From a virus, in IMG/VR virus record IMGVR_UViG_3300042560_001323, positions 62,001 to 126,000 of that record: a DNA stretch of 64,000 nucleotides, one strand, 5' to 3'. Positions 1 through 8,231 of the stretch are shown here, in pieces (the stretch's first letter is position 1; each line of letters opens with the position of its first letter). A model generated the notes under the pieces. It ran no database searches. It was not told the DNA's origin and was given only the letters and a program-made list of their open reading frames with translations. A program made the position numbers and the translations under genes.

Positions 1-983
1 TGTGCAGAATCTACTTGAGAAAGAGGAATCCAGGTTGCAGAAGTTGCATCGGAACCTCCCCGAACTTTCGGTAGTTCACCATCAGGAAGACAAATGTTAA
101 AGGCGTGAGTAATAGTCCTACCCCTTGAACTGCGTTGAATGGCATCAAAAACGTGAGTGTTCTTAATGTTTCCGCGAAGAACAGGAGAAGGAACTTTAAG
201 ACCAGTTTCTTCTCGGAGTTCTCTAATCATTGCATCCTCAAGAGATGCATCACTATTTGCATCCAAGAAGCCTCCTGGAAGTGCAAGCAATCCTCGCCCT
301 GGTTCAGAACGACGATTAATCATTAAGATGTGGCCAGATTGAATAACTACTGCATCTACAGTCACAAATGTTGGAGGATAAGGATATGATGCAAATTGTT
401 GCTTATACATTTCCTCAAACTGCCGCTCTCGGACAACTTGAGCAAACTCTTCAGTTTTCTTAAACACTTCAAGATATTCTAGGATACGTTGTGGAATAAC
501 TCCTTGAATAAAATTAAGATTGGAGTCATCCCTGAAATACAAATTCCTAATGTTAGTTGCACTCAATTCTTCAACAAGAGGAACCTCAACAAGTTCCCAC
601 TGGGGGAACATTTCAAGATAGTAAGAACTTTCATCTTTTTTGTGACCGATGATAGCCACCTTATCAGTGGGTGCAGTTTCGGCCTTTACAATTTCTTGAA
701 CTCGGACTGCCCAGGCAGTGTCATTGTATAGACTATCTCGAGTTCCTACAACTACAAAATCCAGTTCTTCTTCGTATCCAAGAATGGATAGAGTAGGAGA
801 AATCATATCATAACGGTCGCAGAGTGTAAATGGATTCTTATAGGTTCGCGGTTGATGAGCAGAACCGACCACAAGAATAACTTTATCTGCTAGTGCTGCT
901 GCTTGTTTGAAAATTTCTAGGTGTGCATTGTGAAACGGCTGAAATCTACCGATGAACACAATGGCATCGTATTGTTTGGTCAT
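1..983 (-). CDS. nadM: Bifunctional NMN adenylyltransferase / Nudix hydrolase (3' end outside window)
   Basis: The gene starts at ATG 983 with an AAGGAG ribosome binding site and runs off the left edge, so about 327 residues are visible. Residues 10-22 carry the nucleotidyltransferase signature GRFQPFHNAHL (HxGH-like HNAH), and about residues 141-146 carry SATNIR, matching the ISSTxIR nucleotide-binding motif. A second domain has a Nudix box near residues 230-260 ending in RELREETGL. This two-domain fusion makes NAD from NMN and ATP, and the Nudix part probably hydrolyses ADP-ribose-like products. T4-type phages use such enzymes for NAD salvage. The first Glu of the canonical Nudix box is not at its usual spacing, so the Nudix half may have altered specificity. 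It lies directly downstream of structured RNA copy 1. Confidence 0.9.
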   Translation of the reverse strand, partial: MTKQYDAIVFIGRFQPFHNAHLEIFKQAAALADKVILVVGSAHQPRTYKNPFTLCDRYDMISPTLSILGYEEELDFVVVGTRDSLYNDTAWAVRVQEIVKAETAPTDKVAIIGHKKDESSYYLEMFPQWELVEVPLVEELSATNIRNLYFRDDSNLNFIQGVIPQRILEYLEVFKKTEEFAQVVRERQFEEMYKQQFASYPYPPTFVTVDAVVIQSGHILMINRRSEPGRGLLALPGGFLDANSDASLEDAMIRELREETGLKVPSPVLRGNIKNTHVFDAIQRSSRGRTITHAFNICLPDGELPKVRGGSDATSATWIPLSQVDSA

Positions 984-1041
984 TGTAAGCTCCTTACAAA
1001 TGGTTTATGTGTGGAGCGTCTATCGCTCCAGGATTATATAG

Positions 1042-1192
1042 TAGTAACAAAAACCAATAAAAGTTCAAAAACTCTATTGGTTTTCTAGACGCTTCATGGC
1101 AGATGCTAAGTGGTGATAATCACCGCTCAGTCTTAATTCCGCTCCACGTCCGTAATCTGCATACTCTGCAGATGAAAGTTCTTTATCGGTTA
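1042..1192 (-). ncRNA. Structured repeat RNA, copy 1
   Basis: One of four related elements (others near 30.9, 31.5 and 50.6 kb). Read on the minus strand it has a hairpin ATCTGCA/TGCAGAT where the other copies have ATCGGTG/CACCGAT, a conserved block around GTGGAGCGGAATTAAGAC, an inner stem CTGAG/CTTAG capped by GGTG/CACC, the conserved GCATCTGC and GAAGCGTCT, and a final AT-rich hairpin followed by TTTTTGTT. The 5' part differs from the other copies and no clear late promoter box is seen. TATATAAT follows the hairpin and could be a -10 for the adenylyltransferase gene downstream. Confidence 0.75.
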
Positions 1193-1232
1193 GATTTCTC
1201 CAACCTTCTTTAAGAATGTGACAGATTCCGAA

Positions 1233-1291
1233 GTGGCACACAGAAAACAATCACATCGCAAATCCAATAGCTCGGGCTTCTTTCTTCTTGG
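1233..1291 (-). pseudogene. Relic of the 3' end of the AAA ATPase gene
   Basis: These 59 bases match 2242-2300 at all but one position. That stretch is the end of the AAA ATPase gene (last residues KKKEARAIGFAM and stop) plus its trailer. The frame is closed by stops just upstream here, so only the fragment remains. It marks an old duplication or recombination next to RNA copy 1. The interval from 990 to 1341 otherwise holds no gene. Confidence 0.8.
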
Positions 1292-1341
1292 TGGTGTGGT
1301 TAATGAGTTATTGTTAAAGAATTTCTTGGGTTTCATTTGTT

Positions 1342-1626
1342 TTAATCGATAATAATAGCAGGAATTTCTTCTTCGGTCCACCCTAGACTTTCGGGGGTGA
1401 CTTGCTTATTGCAGCTAAACCAATGTCCTAGTTTTTTAAACGAATACTTGAATATATAACCTTTATTGTCTGTAGTCTTTACTACATTGTTGGTATAGAT
1501 GTCAATTTCATCCTCTAAGTCCTCGTCTCCTTCGTAGTTGCCGTCACTTTTATAGAAGAGAACTTCTACATCATCCATTTCTTCAGGAAATTCATTCAGT
1601 TTTTGTTTTAAGTCTTTGAGTTTCAT
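1342..1626 (-). CDS. Small acidic protein, unknown function
   Basis: Ninety-four residues, beginning MKLKDLKQKLNEFPEE. ATG 1626 overlaps the TAA of the upstream gene (TAATG), which favours this start over an upstream TTG. The sequence is rich in Asp and Glu in the middle (GDEDLEDEID). I recognise no family. It closes a three-gene overlapping operon downstream of the AAA ATPase. Confidence 0.7.
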   Translation of the reverse strand: MKLKDLKQKLNEFPEEMDDVEVLFYKSDGNYEGDEDLEDEIDIYTNNVVKTTDNKGYIFKYSFKKLGHWFSCNKQVTPESLGWTEEEIPAIIID

Positions 1627-1937
1627 TAGTCTTTCATCCAACGGTTAGAGGAAGTCAAAAATCCAATTTTCAGAGTGCTCCTTTTATGAGTAAAAGTAAA
1701 AGAAAGAACCTCATCCTCGCTTAAAACATTAGAGGTAAAATTAAAGAAGGGAATGGACCAAGGGTACTCTTCTCTTCCAAAAAAAACTTTAAAGAAACAG
1801 AGGTCACAAGATGTTCCACCCCGAGGATTTTCAGTTTGAATGAATTCACAAAAATAAACAAGATTCTCTTCATCACAAACATTGATGAAATCAAAGAATT
1901 TTACAAATTTCATCGGGTAGTATTTATTAAATTTCAT
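1626..1937 (-). CDS. Unknown protein
   Basis: About 103 residues from ATG 1937, which overlaps the upstream stop as ATGA. The sequence is rich in Phe and Tyr (KFVKFFDFINV, CDLCFFKVFFG) and looks like a small beta-rich soluble protein. No domain is recognised. It is translationally coupled on both sides. Confidence 0.65.
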   Translation of the reverse strand: MKFNKYYPMKFVKFFDFINVCDEENLVYFCEFIQTENPRGGTSCDLCFFKVFFGREEYPWSIPFFNFTSNVLSEDEVLSFTFTHKRSTLKIGFLTSSNRWMKD

Positions 1938-2164
1938 TGATTGAGTTCCTCCATTAGGTTTGCGATGTGATGAAGGTCTGTGCATTTTACTGCGGCAATT
2001 TTAAAATCTTCATAACCATCAGCAGTATAAATGTCTTCACTCTCTCTTTCAGCTAAGACACGAAGAATGGCAGCAATAGCATCATACTTATTACTGGTGC
2101 TATCGTAAGCATCAATGAGTTTTTCATATTCTTTCAGGACATATTCTCTTTGTTTTTGGTCCAT
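1934..2164 (-). CDS. Small helical protein, paralogue of the gene at 57341-57550
   Basis: Seventy-six residues. ATG 2164 is preceded by AAAGGAAC, which decides the start over an upstream in-frame ATG at 2194. The pattern AIAAxLRxLAE, then an aromatic/Asp segment, then IAxxxEEL, is shared with the 69-residue protein at 57341-57550, so the two are diverged paralogues. Function unknown. Confidence 0.7.
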   Translation of the reverse strand: MDQKQREYVLKEYEKLIDAYDSTSNKYDAIAAILRVLAERESEDIYTADGYEDFKIAAVKCTDLHHIANLMEELNQ

Positions 2165-2224
2165 TTTAAGTTCCTTTGATTGCTCTAACAACATAGCCCA
2201 TCTACGCTGTCTCTTGATTGGTGG

Positions 2225-2250
2225 TGTGCCACTTCAAGCGGTGGCACACA
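2225..2250 (-). promoter_or_regulatory. Perfect 9-bp inverted repeat containing GTGTGCCAC
   Basis: GTGTGCCAC and GTGGCACAC flank an 8-base loop between the AAA ATPase stop and the next gene. No T-run follows, so it is not a classic terminator. One arm matches a motif found at several other unit boundaries (see findings). Confidence 0.5.
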
Positions 2251-2258
2251 GAAAACAA

Positions 2259-3356
2259 TCACATCGCAAATCCAATAGCGCGGGCTTCTTTCTTCTTGGT
2301 ATTTTTTTGAGAGTTGAAAATCTCAGCAATTGTGAAGTTTTTCTCAGGAAGTTCAACTTCTACGCCTTGCTTCTCCGCAACAGCAATTGCCTCATCTTTA
2401 GTAAGTTGACGGAACTGTAGAACATCAAAGCAACGACCTGGACGAATAAGGGCTTGGTCAACATCACTGAGACTGGCCAGGTTTGTCGTAAAGATAATCT
2501 TTTTATCAGACGATGAGATTAGACCATCACCAGCATTAAGAAACTTGTGAATAGTCCGGTTTCCGCTCTCACGGGAAGTCAAATATGCATCGGCGTCCTC
2601 AAAGATAAGATAGTTTACCGAAGAGTCATTAATGAAACTACTCAGGAAATTGTCGCTTTTAAGAATTGCATCATCATAGGAGAGTAGGGCATTCTTTTTT
2701 AAATGATGTAGTAGCCCACGAATGAACGTCGTTTTACCGGTTCCAGGTGGTCCCTGGAGCAAAAGAATAGAGGCAGAAGATGAGTTAAACCGTTCATAAT
2801 ATTCCTCAAGGCTTTCACCATTGAGGAAAGGATACATCTCAGTGAAAGGAGTATTCTTTATCTCCAGCTCTTTTGTAACTTTAACCATTTTATGATTGTC
2901 ATCCGTAAAACACCAGTTAATCATACATTTTTGTTCTTCGGTGTATTTTTCAAAATGTTCATATAGAACTGCGATAAATTTTTCAATTTCTTCTTTATCT
3001 CCACGCATCATTACATTAAAACTACGAGTATTAGATGTAATTGCGAAGTTTACAATAATATTATCAAAAATCAAACTATATGTATTAGTCGGACAAGTTG
3101 TGAATACTTGTGGTTTAGGATCGGGAAAAATTGTAATAAAATCTTCAAATTTTTCCCGAAATGCTTCATTAACCCCATTGTTTATCTGGCATTTCGGGGC
3201 CTCTAGATACACGTCTTCTGTGTGTAAATTTTTTCCTGCGTTAATATAATTAACAATAAATTGAGCATTGATGGCATTACGAAGCTCGTAACTACCAAAA
3301 GAATTATTATTTTGATGAAGAGTTGGGGCGGGAATGGTAAGACGGGTTTCGGTCAT
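2259..3356 (-). CDS. AAA ATPase, paralogue of 34057-35130
   Basis: About 365 residues from ATG 3356; a TTG at 3371 is the alternative. A Walker A motif GPPGTGKTTF lies a little past the middle, followed by Walker B LIFEDAD, a sensor-like IIFTTN and an ALIRPGR arginine finger, the pattern of BCS1/FtsH-type AAA modules. The N-terminal half is divergent and probably gives specificity. A second phage gene at 34057-35130 shares the arrangement, including the EYYE/DYYD lead-in before Walker A. It probably remodels a protein or DNA-protein complex; the partner is unknown. Its last 12 codons are duplicated at 1233-1291. Confidence 0.8.
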   Translation of the reverse strand: MTETRLTIPAPTLHQNNNSFGSYELRNAINAQFIVNYINAGKNLHTEDVYLEAPKCQINNGVNEAFREKFEDFITIFPDPKPQVFTTCPTNTYSLIFDNIIVNFAITSNTRSFNVMMRGDKEEIEKFIAVLYEHFEKYTEEQKCMINWCFTDDNHKMVKVTKELEIKNTPFTEMYPFLNGESLEEYYERFNSSSASILLLQGPPGTGKTTFIRGLLHHLKKNALLSYDDAILKSDNFLSSFINDSSVNYLIFEDADAYLTSRESGNRTIHKFLNAGDGLISSSDKKIIFTTNLASLSDVDQALIRPGRCFDVLQFRQLTKDEAIAVAEKQGVEVELPEKNFTIAEIFNSQKNTKKKEARAIGFAM

Positions 3357-3426
3357 CTTGATTAATTTCAAAGGTTTCTAGAGCCTAACACTTATAGGAA
3401 CCTTTGGTTGGGTTGTGTGCCAGTTG

Positions 3427-3678
3427 TCAAACCGTCACGGTGTAGGTGCGGGTGATGACACTATTAACGATGAAGTCTTGACTAACACAAGTTAGGGCAA
3501 ACTCAAGAGCATCTTTCATTGTGTAACACTCTTTCCTAAGAATTGTGAGATCGTGTTTGTGGTGATATAAAACAACAAAGTTGCCTTTAGTTTCCTGTTC
3601 AATGGGTATTGTAAATTCTTCACCGAGATAGTCTACATATTCGTCATAGACTTCACCGGGACATTCTGAATAGAACAT
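3427..3678 (-). CDS. Unknown 83-residue protein
   Basis: Starts at ATG 3678 and ends RTYTVTV. It is a beta-rich small protein with no recognised family. It stands as a single gene with gaps of about 50-70 bases on both sides. The ACCGTGACGG sequence at its end runs into a recurrent boundary motif (CAACTGGCACAC on the minus strand). Confidence 0.6.
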   Translation of the reverse strand: MFYSECPGEVYDEYVDYLGEEFTIPIEQETKGNFVVLYHHKHDLTILRKECYTMKDALEFALTCVSQDFIVNSVITRTYTVTV

Positions 3679-3727
3679 ATTTGTTTATGAAAAACTTATA
3701 CTAGCATCAAAATAAGGGACTCGGCTT

Positions 3728-3904
3728 TTACTGTGCCACTTCAGAATCTGTCACATAAGTCGGAGCATTTAAACAACAAAATTCGTTAAAGATGATCTTC
3801 ATTTCTTTGTTAGTTAGATTTGCATTGTCTGCGGCTTTAGGAACATTCCATTTTGCAGCAAATAGCATCTCAAGTGATTTTTTAGTTTCAGGTCTTGTGC
3901 TCAT
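3728..3904 (-). CDS. Small helix-turn-helix-like protein
   Basis: Fifty-eight residues from ATG 3904, overlapping the upstream stop as ATGA. The segment WNVPKAADNANLTNKEMKII resembles a helix-turn-helix, and similar small proteins occur in cyanophages. It could be a DNA-binding protein, but this is pattern-based only. Confidence 0.6.
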   Translation of the reverse strand: MSTRPETKKSLEMLFAAKWNVPKAADNANLTNKEMKIIFNEFCCLNAPTYVTDSEVAQ

Positions 3905-4077
3905 TCTGACACATCCTCCCAATCTTCTTTTTTTAAGGTCTTGTCCATATACTCAACAATATTCAAAAATTCGGTTGGGGTATCACAAACAATTTCTTTT
4001 ACACCCCCAGTATTAGAATAAAGTCTAACCGACCTTTCTAAAACATTAACCGCATAGCCAATTAAATAATCATTCAT
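3901..4077 (-). CDS. Unknown 58-residue protein
   Basis: Begins MNDYLIGYAVNVLERS at ATG 4077, overlapping the end of the tail protein gene upstream by 8 bases. Acidic C-terminus (KKEDWEDVSE). No family recognised. Confidence 0.6.
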   Translation of the reverse strand: MNDYLIGYAVNVLERSVRLYSNTGGVKEIVCDTPTEFLNIVEYMDKTLKKEDWEDVSE

Positions 4078-4726
4078 CAACTTCAATCTCCAATGGGGAA
4101 ACATCTTTTCTTGTTGCCGTAACTGTATAAAAACAGTTAATAATTTGATCGTTATTTGATTTAATTTTTATATCTGGGTATGTTGCCTCTACAACTAAAT
4201 CTTGAGACGTTCCAATCTGAGTTAGACTTACATTAATTGTTGAGTAGTCTACAAGGTCTTCCCAATAATCTGGGACTTCAATAATTGAAGAATCAAACAA
4301 CCTACCTCTGATATAAACCGCAATTTCTGGTCCTTCTAAACAGGCGTGTCTTAAACGCTTATTTGGTTTTGAGGGATGTGGAATATCAAACAGTTTATAT
4401 GGAGCAGAAAGACTAGTAAAGGTTCCTAGTGGTGCCCTTATTTCAGCCTGACACTCAACCAGCGGGCTATTTAGAGAGATTAAAGTTGACTTAACCGAAA
4501 ACTCAGAAAGTTGTCCGACCGAATGGCTGAAGTTTAATTTAGTATCAGTTGAAAGCTCACAATATGCATATTGGCTCGGGTTACTACCAACCCAAATTGC
4601 AGCAACATTACCCGAATAGTTGATGCCAAAGTTCAGAGCGTCCGGGTCATATTCATAATCTTCATTTGGATAATCATATTGGTTACGGATAAAAGACCCG
4701 TAATAGCGGTTATAATCATAGGCCAT
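4070..4726 (-). CDS. Tail surface protein with LEGPE domain
   Basis: 218 residues. The N-terminus is Tyr/Asp-rich. The C-terminal 110 residues carry DIPHPSKPNKRLRHACLEGP, then VYIRGR, PDYW and a beta-rich end. The neighbouring gene 4716-5345 has the same C-terminal domain, so the two are tandem paralogues. This domain is common at the end of T4-like cyanophage virion proteins, perhaps as a capping or adhesion module. It sits at the downstream end of the baseplate operon, consistent with a fibre or baseplate decoration. Confidence 0.7.
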   Translation of the reverse strand: MAYDYNRYYGSFIRNQYDYPNEDYEYDPDALNFGINYSGNVAAIWVGSNPSQYAYCELSTDTKLNFSHSVGQLSEFSVKSTLISLNSPLVECQAEIRAPLGTFTSLSAPYKLFDIPHPSKPNKRLRHACLEGPEIAVYIRGRLFDSSIIEVPDYWEDLVDYSTINVSLTQIGTSQDLVVEATYPDIKIKSNNDQIINCFYTVTATRKDVSPLEIEVDE

Positions 4727-5345
4727 ATTCTTCTGGATTCACCTCTACTTTAAGTTTTTCAATATCTTTTCTTGTTCCATAAACGTGATAGTAGCAATCA
4801 ATAGGAGCGCCAATGCTAGACTCTTTAATATAAATTTTGCACCCTTTGATTACCTCAACAAATAGATTCTGCGAGTGTCCAATGGGTTGAAGTTGAACAG
4901 TAATAGAATCTTCATCAACAAAGTTTACCCAATAATCTGGCAGTTCAATATAATTTTTATCGGTTATCCTACCTCTTACATAAACACCGTTTTCTGGCCC
5001 CTCTAGGGCAACGTGAACTAACTTCTTATTTGGTTTTGTTGGGTGGTCAATAACAAATGGCTTAGCCGTTGTTGCTGCAACAACATCTCCGACAATAACT
5101 CCTTTGACTCTAACTCCACCGTGAAAATATGCGGACCAAAATGCAGGAGTTTTTACCTCATCATTAACCTGTGGTGCAACCATAAGGGCTGCGGGAATTA
5201 CTGGAAATCTTGCAACATTACCAACTGCAAGTGGCCCTTCAATATAAGAAGAACCTCTTACTTCAGTTGGCCCCCTACCCAATGCATTCGGGGCACCTTC
5301 GCCAACAAAAAGCCTTTTACCAACATATAAATCTGGAACTTTCAT
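4716..5345 (-). CDS. Tail surface protein with LEGPE domain
   Basis: 209 residues starting at ATG 5345, immediately after the upstream stop. The C-terminal part has DHPTKPNKKLVHVALEGPEN, VYVRGR, PDYW and ends in ELDV-like beta strands, paralogous to 4070-4726. The N-terminal 90 residues (GxGAPN, SSYIEGPLAVGN) look like fibre repeats. Probably a virion tail protein; exact location unknown. Confidence 0.7.
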   Translation of the reverse strand: MKVPDLYVGKRLFVGEGAPNALGRGPTEVRGSSYIEGPLAVGNVARFPVIPAALMVAPQVNDEVKTPAFWSAYFHGGVRVKGVIVGDVVAATTAKPFVIDHPTKPNKKLVHVALEGPENGVYVRGRITDKNYIELPDYWVNFVDEDSITVQLQPIGHSQNLFVEVIKGCKIYIKESSIGAPIDCYYHVYGTRKDIEKLKVEVNPEEYGL

Positions 5346-5927
5346 TTACTTGTACTTTTCCTCATTTGTTGAACCACCTTTTGAGCCGTTAATTTTTGTT
5401 GCACCATCTGCACAATCAATTAAACCGCCATAGATGTTAAGTATTGCCTTTCCGACTAAATCGATTTGATTATCGGAGACCAATCTCGTTGAAACTTTTG
5501 ACTTTACTGAAATAATGGGGGCGGTTACAATTACCTTCTCGTTTGCATCAATAGTTATGTTACCATTTTGTCCATCTCCGCCTCTGGCAATAAGGTCAAT
5601 ATTTTCCCCAATAAAGCGGATTCTACCCTTTCCTGCATTAATAACAATGTCACCGTTAACCGCCTCAATATAGACTCCAATATTTTCTTCAATGCCAGAA
5701 CTTTTTACATTATCTCCGGCTTTAATCTGAAATGCCCCAGTTGACCTACAGATTGTTCCGTGTTTTCTGTGGGGCTGTCCTTCGGAATCCATTGAGATAT
5801 AATGATTGGATTCTGCACCACTTCTCAGAAGAACAGAAGCAATCTTGCTATCATCGTGAATGTGACCAAATTTTAATTCACCGTCTTTTGTTCCATATCT
5901 AACGGCATTATCATTTTCTGCGCTCAT
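5346..5927 (-). CDS. Beta-helical baseplate/needle protein
   Basis: 193 residues with short repeating strands (NGDIVINAGKGRIRF, NGNITIDANEK, SDNQIDLVG), the pattern of a triple beta-helix as in gp5 or VgrG needles. It follows directly downstream of the gp5-like gene with no gap, so it may form the spike that T4 places in the gp5 C-terminus. No enzymatic motif. Confidence 0.65.
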   Translation of the reverse strand: MSAENDNAVRYGTKDGELKFGHIHDDSKIASVLLRSGAESNHYISMDSEGQPHRKHGTICRSTGAFQIKAGDNVKSSGIEENIGVYIEAVNGDIVINAGKGRIRFIGENIDLIARGGDGQNGNITIDANEKVIVTAPIISVKSKVSTRLVSDNQIDLVGKAILNIYGGLIDCADGATKINGSKGGSTNEEKYK

Positions 5928-8225
5928 TTATTTTCCGGGGCAATCTACGACGTTAATGACCTTTTCACGGTTCACTGGCACAATAGTTAGGTTATCACCA
6001 ACTCTCTCTACACAGAGCCGTGCAATAAGATTTACCCTATAGCCAGTTTGAGACTGAATATAGATTTTTGGCATTTCTGTAAATCCTTCACCTTTTGTAA
6101 GAACATCAATTTTTATGATGGCTCCATTAGGACTTATTGTTGCTCTTGCGGTTGCTCCATTTGGAGGCTCAATAATAACTTGATCGCTTTGCGAGTAGCC
6201 AAATCCACTTTCTCTAATAATAACGTCACAGAGTTTTAGAATGACTGGGTATTGGCCATTTGATTTGGATGGATAGATTGCAGTTGGGGGTTTAACTGGA
6301 TCAGTCAAGGTTCTACCATCTCCACCTAAACTTCCATCTGGTGCAGAAAGATAACCGGAGCCCATATCTGTTATAACTACTTTAGTTACTCCAGTTGTAG
6401 TTGTTCCATTTGTTCCGGTTGCATTTGTTCCGGTTGTAGTTGTTCCATTTGTTCCGGTTGTAGTAGTGGAGGTGGTTCCAGAAATTTGAGCATTGACCAC
6501 ACCAATAATAGCAGTAGCAACCGCACCAGAACCTTTACCGCAAGCATCATAAAACTTTATTAGAGGAGAAGATGTATAACCCCCACCTGGATTTGTTATG
6601 TCAATTCCGATAACCTGACCCAATGCACTAACAATTGCATTACCGGCTGCACCGGTTCCACCTCCACCAGAGAATTGAATAGTTGGGGGACCACAAGAAA
6701 TAGCACCCACATTACAGGTATCTTGAAATGCATCACTAAAATCTAAATCAAAGTTAAAATTATCGGGGTCAACAGACTGTTGGACATTTGTAGCAAATGA
6801 CTTCATTTTACTAATCAATCCCGAAATATCCGTGATATCTCCCGCAATAGATTCTGGTCCGTCCCATATACTCCATTCTTTTATCTTTGCACAGGATGGT
6901 TCTTCATCACAAGAAATACCCGAAAGAAGATCGCTAACAAACCCGAGAATATCTGAAACAACATCAAATATACCGAAAACTGCCTTCAACGGAGCAAGAA
7001 TTAAATCAATTGCACCGGTAAGGAGACCTGTAATTTTACCAATAAGAGCCCCGACAAAGTTTTCAACCGCGCACAGTGGAGTATTGATAAGATAATCCAC
7101 TGCGGATGCAAGAAACTTTGCAACCATTTTAATAAGATTTTTGATTATCTTCCTGAACAAACAGGCCAATAAATCATTTGCTTTTTCAACCTTATCTATT
7201 GCCTTCTGGAGTTCACTTGGAAATAGAGTATAATATACATTCTTAAGTTTATCGTTAATTTGATTAATTATAAACTGTTGTATTTGTGTGATTAGGGTTT
7301 TCAGAGGAACAGAAATAAATTTTGAGACCTCTTGAATTTTTACCTTAAGATATTCATCAATGCTATATTGTTTTCCTTCTTTATTTTGATATGTATCAAT
7401 TGAATTAGTAAATCCAGATGAGAATACTTCATTTAAAGTTGTGCTAACCCCGATAGGAGAGTTAAAAGAGCCAAGTGCATTAAAAGGAATAAATGCTGCT
7501 GAATATGCTCCACTCGCAATGGTGCTAATACCAGATGAATTAATATTGAAATTTTGAAGAGTCGTTGATCCTATTTCAATAGAAGGGCTCTGACCAATAC
7601 TGGCAAGACTATTTTTTTGATTGGCAAACCACAATTTTGCATCAGTTATTTCTCTGATGAACTTCTTTAAACTGCTCTGAATTGCCCCGAGTGGCACTTT
7701 TTCACAGGTTGTTGGCGCCTCAAGAAATGTCGTAAAAACTCCATCTTGAAGTTCAAAATAGTTGGCAACATTTTCGTAGAACATTGCATTAGCCGAAGAC
7801 TCAATGAATCCTTTCTTTGGCGAAATATTATAAACTGGTGGTTGTTCTTTGCCGTTAAAGGCACTAAATGGAGTAAACCCTACGGCAGACGTTCCAAATA
7901 ATGTTTGTTCATTAGTGCCAAGACAGCCAGTAATAAAGTATCTTTCTCCAATTTGTGAGACCCAGACGAATGAACCCTCGGTCAAATTTGCAGTTTGATA
8001 ATTAGCCCTATGGCCAGTTCCTGCGGTTACAGGATACATTACTTCCAACCAAGGAAGATTTATATCAGGAAGAATTGACTTATTTTCAGAATGAATACCT
8101 TGGATTCTTACGGGATACCTTTTACCCCATCCTTTATTTGCTCCAGGTTTCCATTTTCCAGATGCGGAATTGCTTTTCCAAAAATCAGGTGGTATTTGGC
8201 CAATAAAGAAGTTATTATTTCCCAT
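5928..8225 (-). CDS. gp5: gp5-like baseplate hub protein with OB-fold N-terminus
   Basis: 765 residues. Residues 1-110 look like the gp5 OB-fold (KRYPVRIQGIHS, LPWLEVMYP, GSFVWVSQIGERYFITGCLG). No lysozyme domain follows. Instead there is a long helical middle with hydrophobic stretches (about residues 330-450) and a C-terminal part with repeated Gly-aromatic units (NPGGGYTSSP, MGSGYLSAP, ESGFGYSQ, GEGFTEMP). A threonine/glycine/asparagine low-complexity patch lies at about 6400-6480. It follows the gp27-like gene, as the hub order predicts. Cyanophage gp5 homologues also lack lysozyme. Confidence 0.75.
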   Translation of the reverse strand: MGNNNFFIGQIPPDFWKSNSASGKWKPGANKGWGKRYPVRIQGIHSENKSILPDINLPWLEVMYPVTAGTGHRANYQTANLTEGSFVWVSQIGERYFITGCLGTNEQTLFGTSAVGFTPFSAFNGKEQPPVYNISPKKGFIESSANAMFYENVANYFELQDGVFTTFLEAPTTCEKVPLGAIQSSLKKFIREITDAKLWFANQKNSLASIGQSPSIEIGSTTLQNFNINSSGISTIASGAYSAAFIPFNALGSFNSPIGVSTTLNEVFSSGFTNSIDTYQNKEGKQYSIDEYLKVKIQEVSKFISVPLKTLITQIQQFIINQINDKLKNVYYTLFPSELQKAIDKVEKANDLLACLFRKIIKNLIKMVAKFLASAVDYLINTPLCAVENFVGALIGKITGLLTGAIDLILAPLKAVFGIFDVVSDILGFVSDLLSGISCDEEPSCAKIKEWSIWDGPESIAGDITDISGLISKMKSFATNVQQSVDPDNFNFDLDFSDAFQDTCNVGAISCGPPTIQFSGGGGTGAAGNAIVSALGQVIGIDITNPGGGYTSSPLIKFYDACGKGSGAVATAIIGVVNAQISGTTSTTTTGTNGTTTTGTNATGTNGTTTTGVTKVVITDMGSGYLSAPDGSLGGDGRTLTDPVKPPTAIYPSKSNGQYPVILKLCDVIIRESGFGYSQSDQVIIEPPNGATARATISPNGAIIKIDVLTKGEGFTEMPKIYIQSQTGYRVNLIARLCVERVGDNLTIVPVNREKVINVVDCPGK

Positions 8226-8231
8226 TAAATT

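Noticed and set aside
1190-1381. Minus-strand frame over 1190-1381
   Set aside because: It covers the RNA copy 1 flank and the AAA ATPase relic in another frame and overlaps a better gene.
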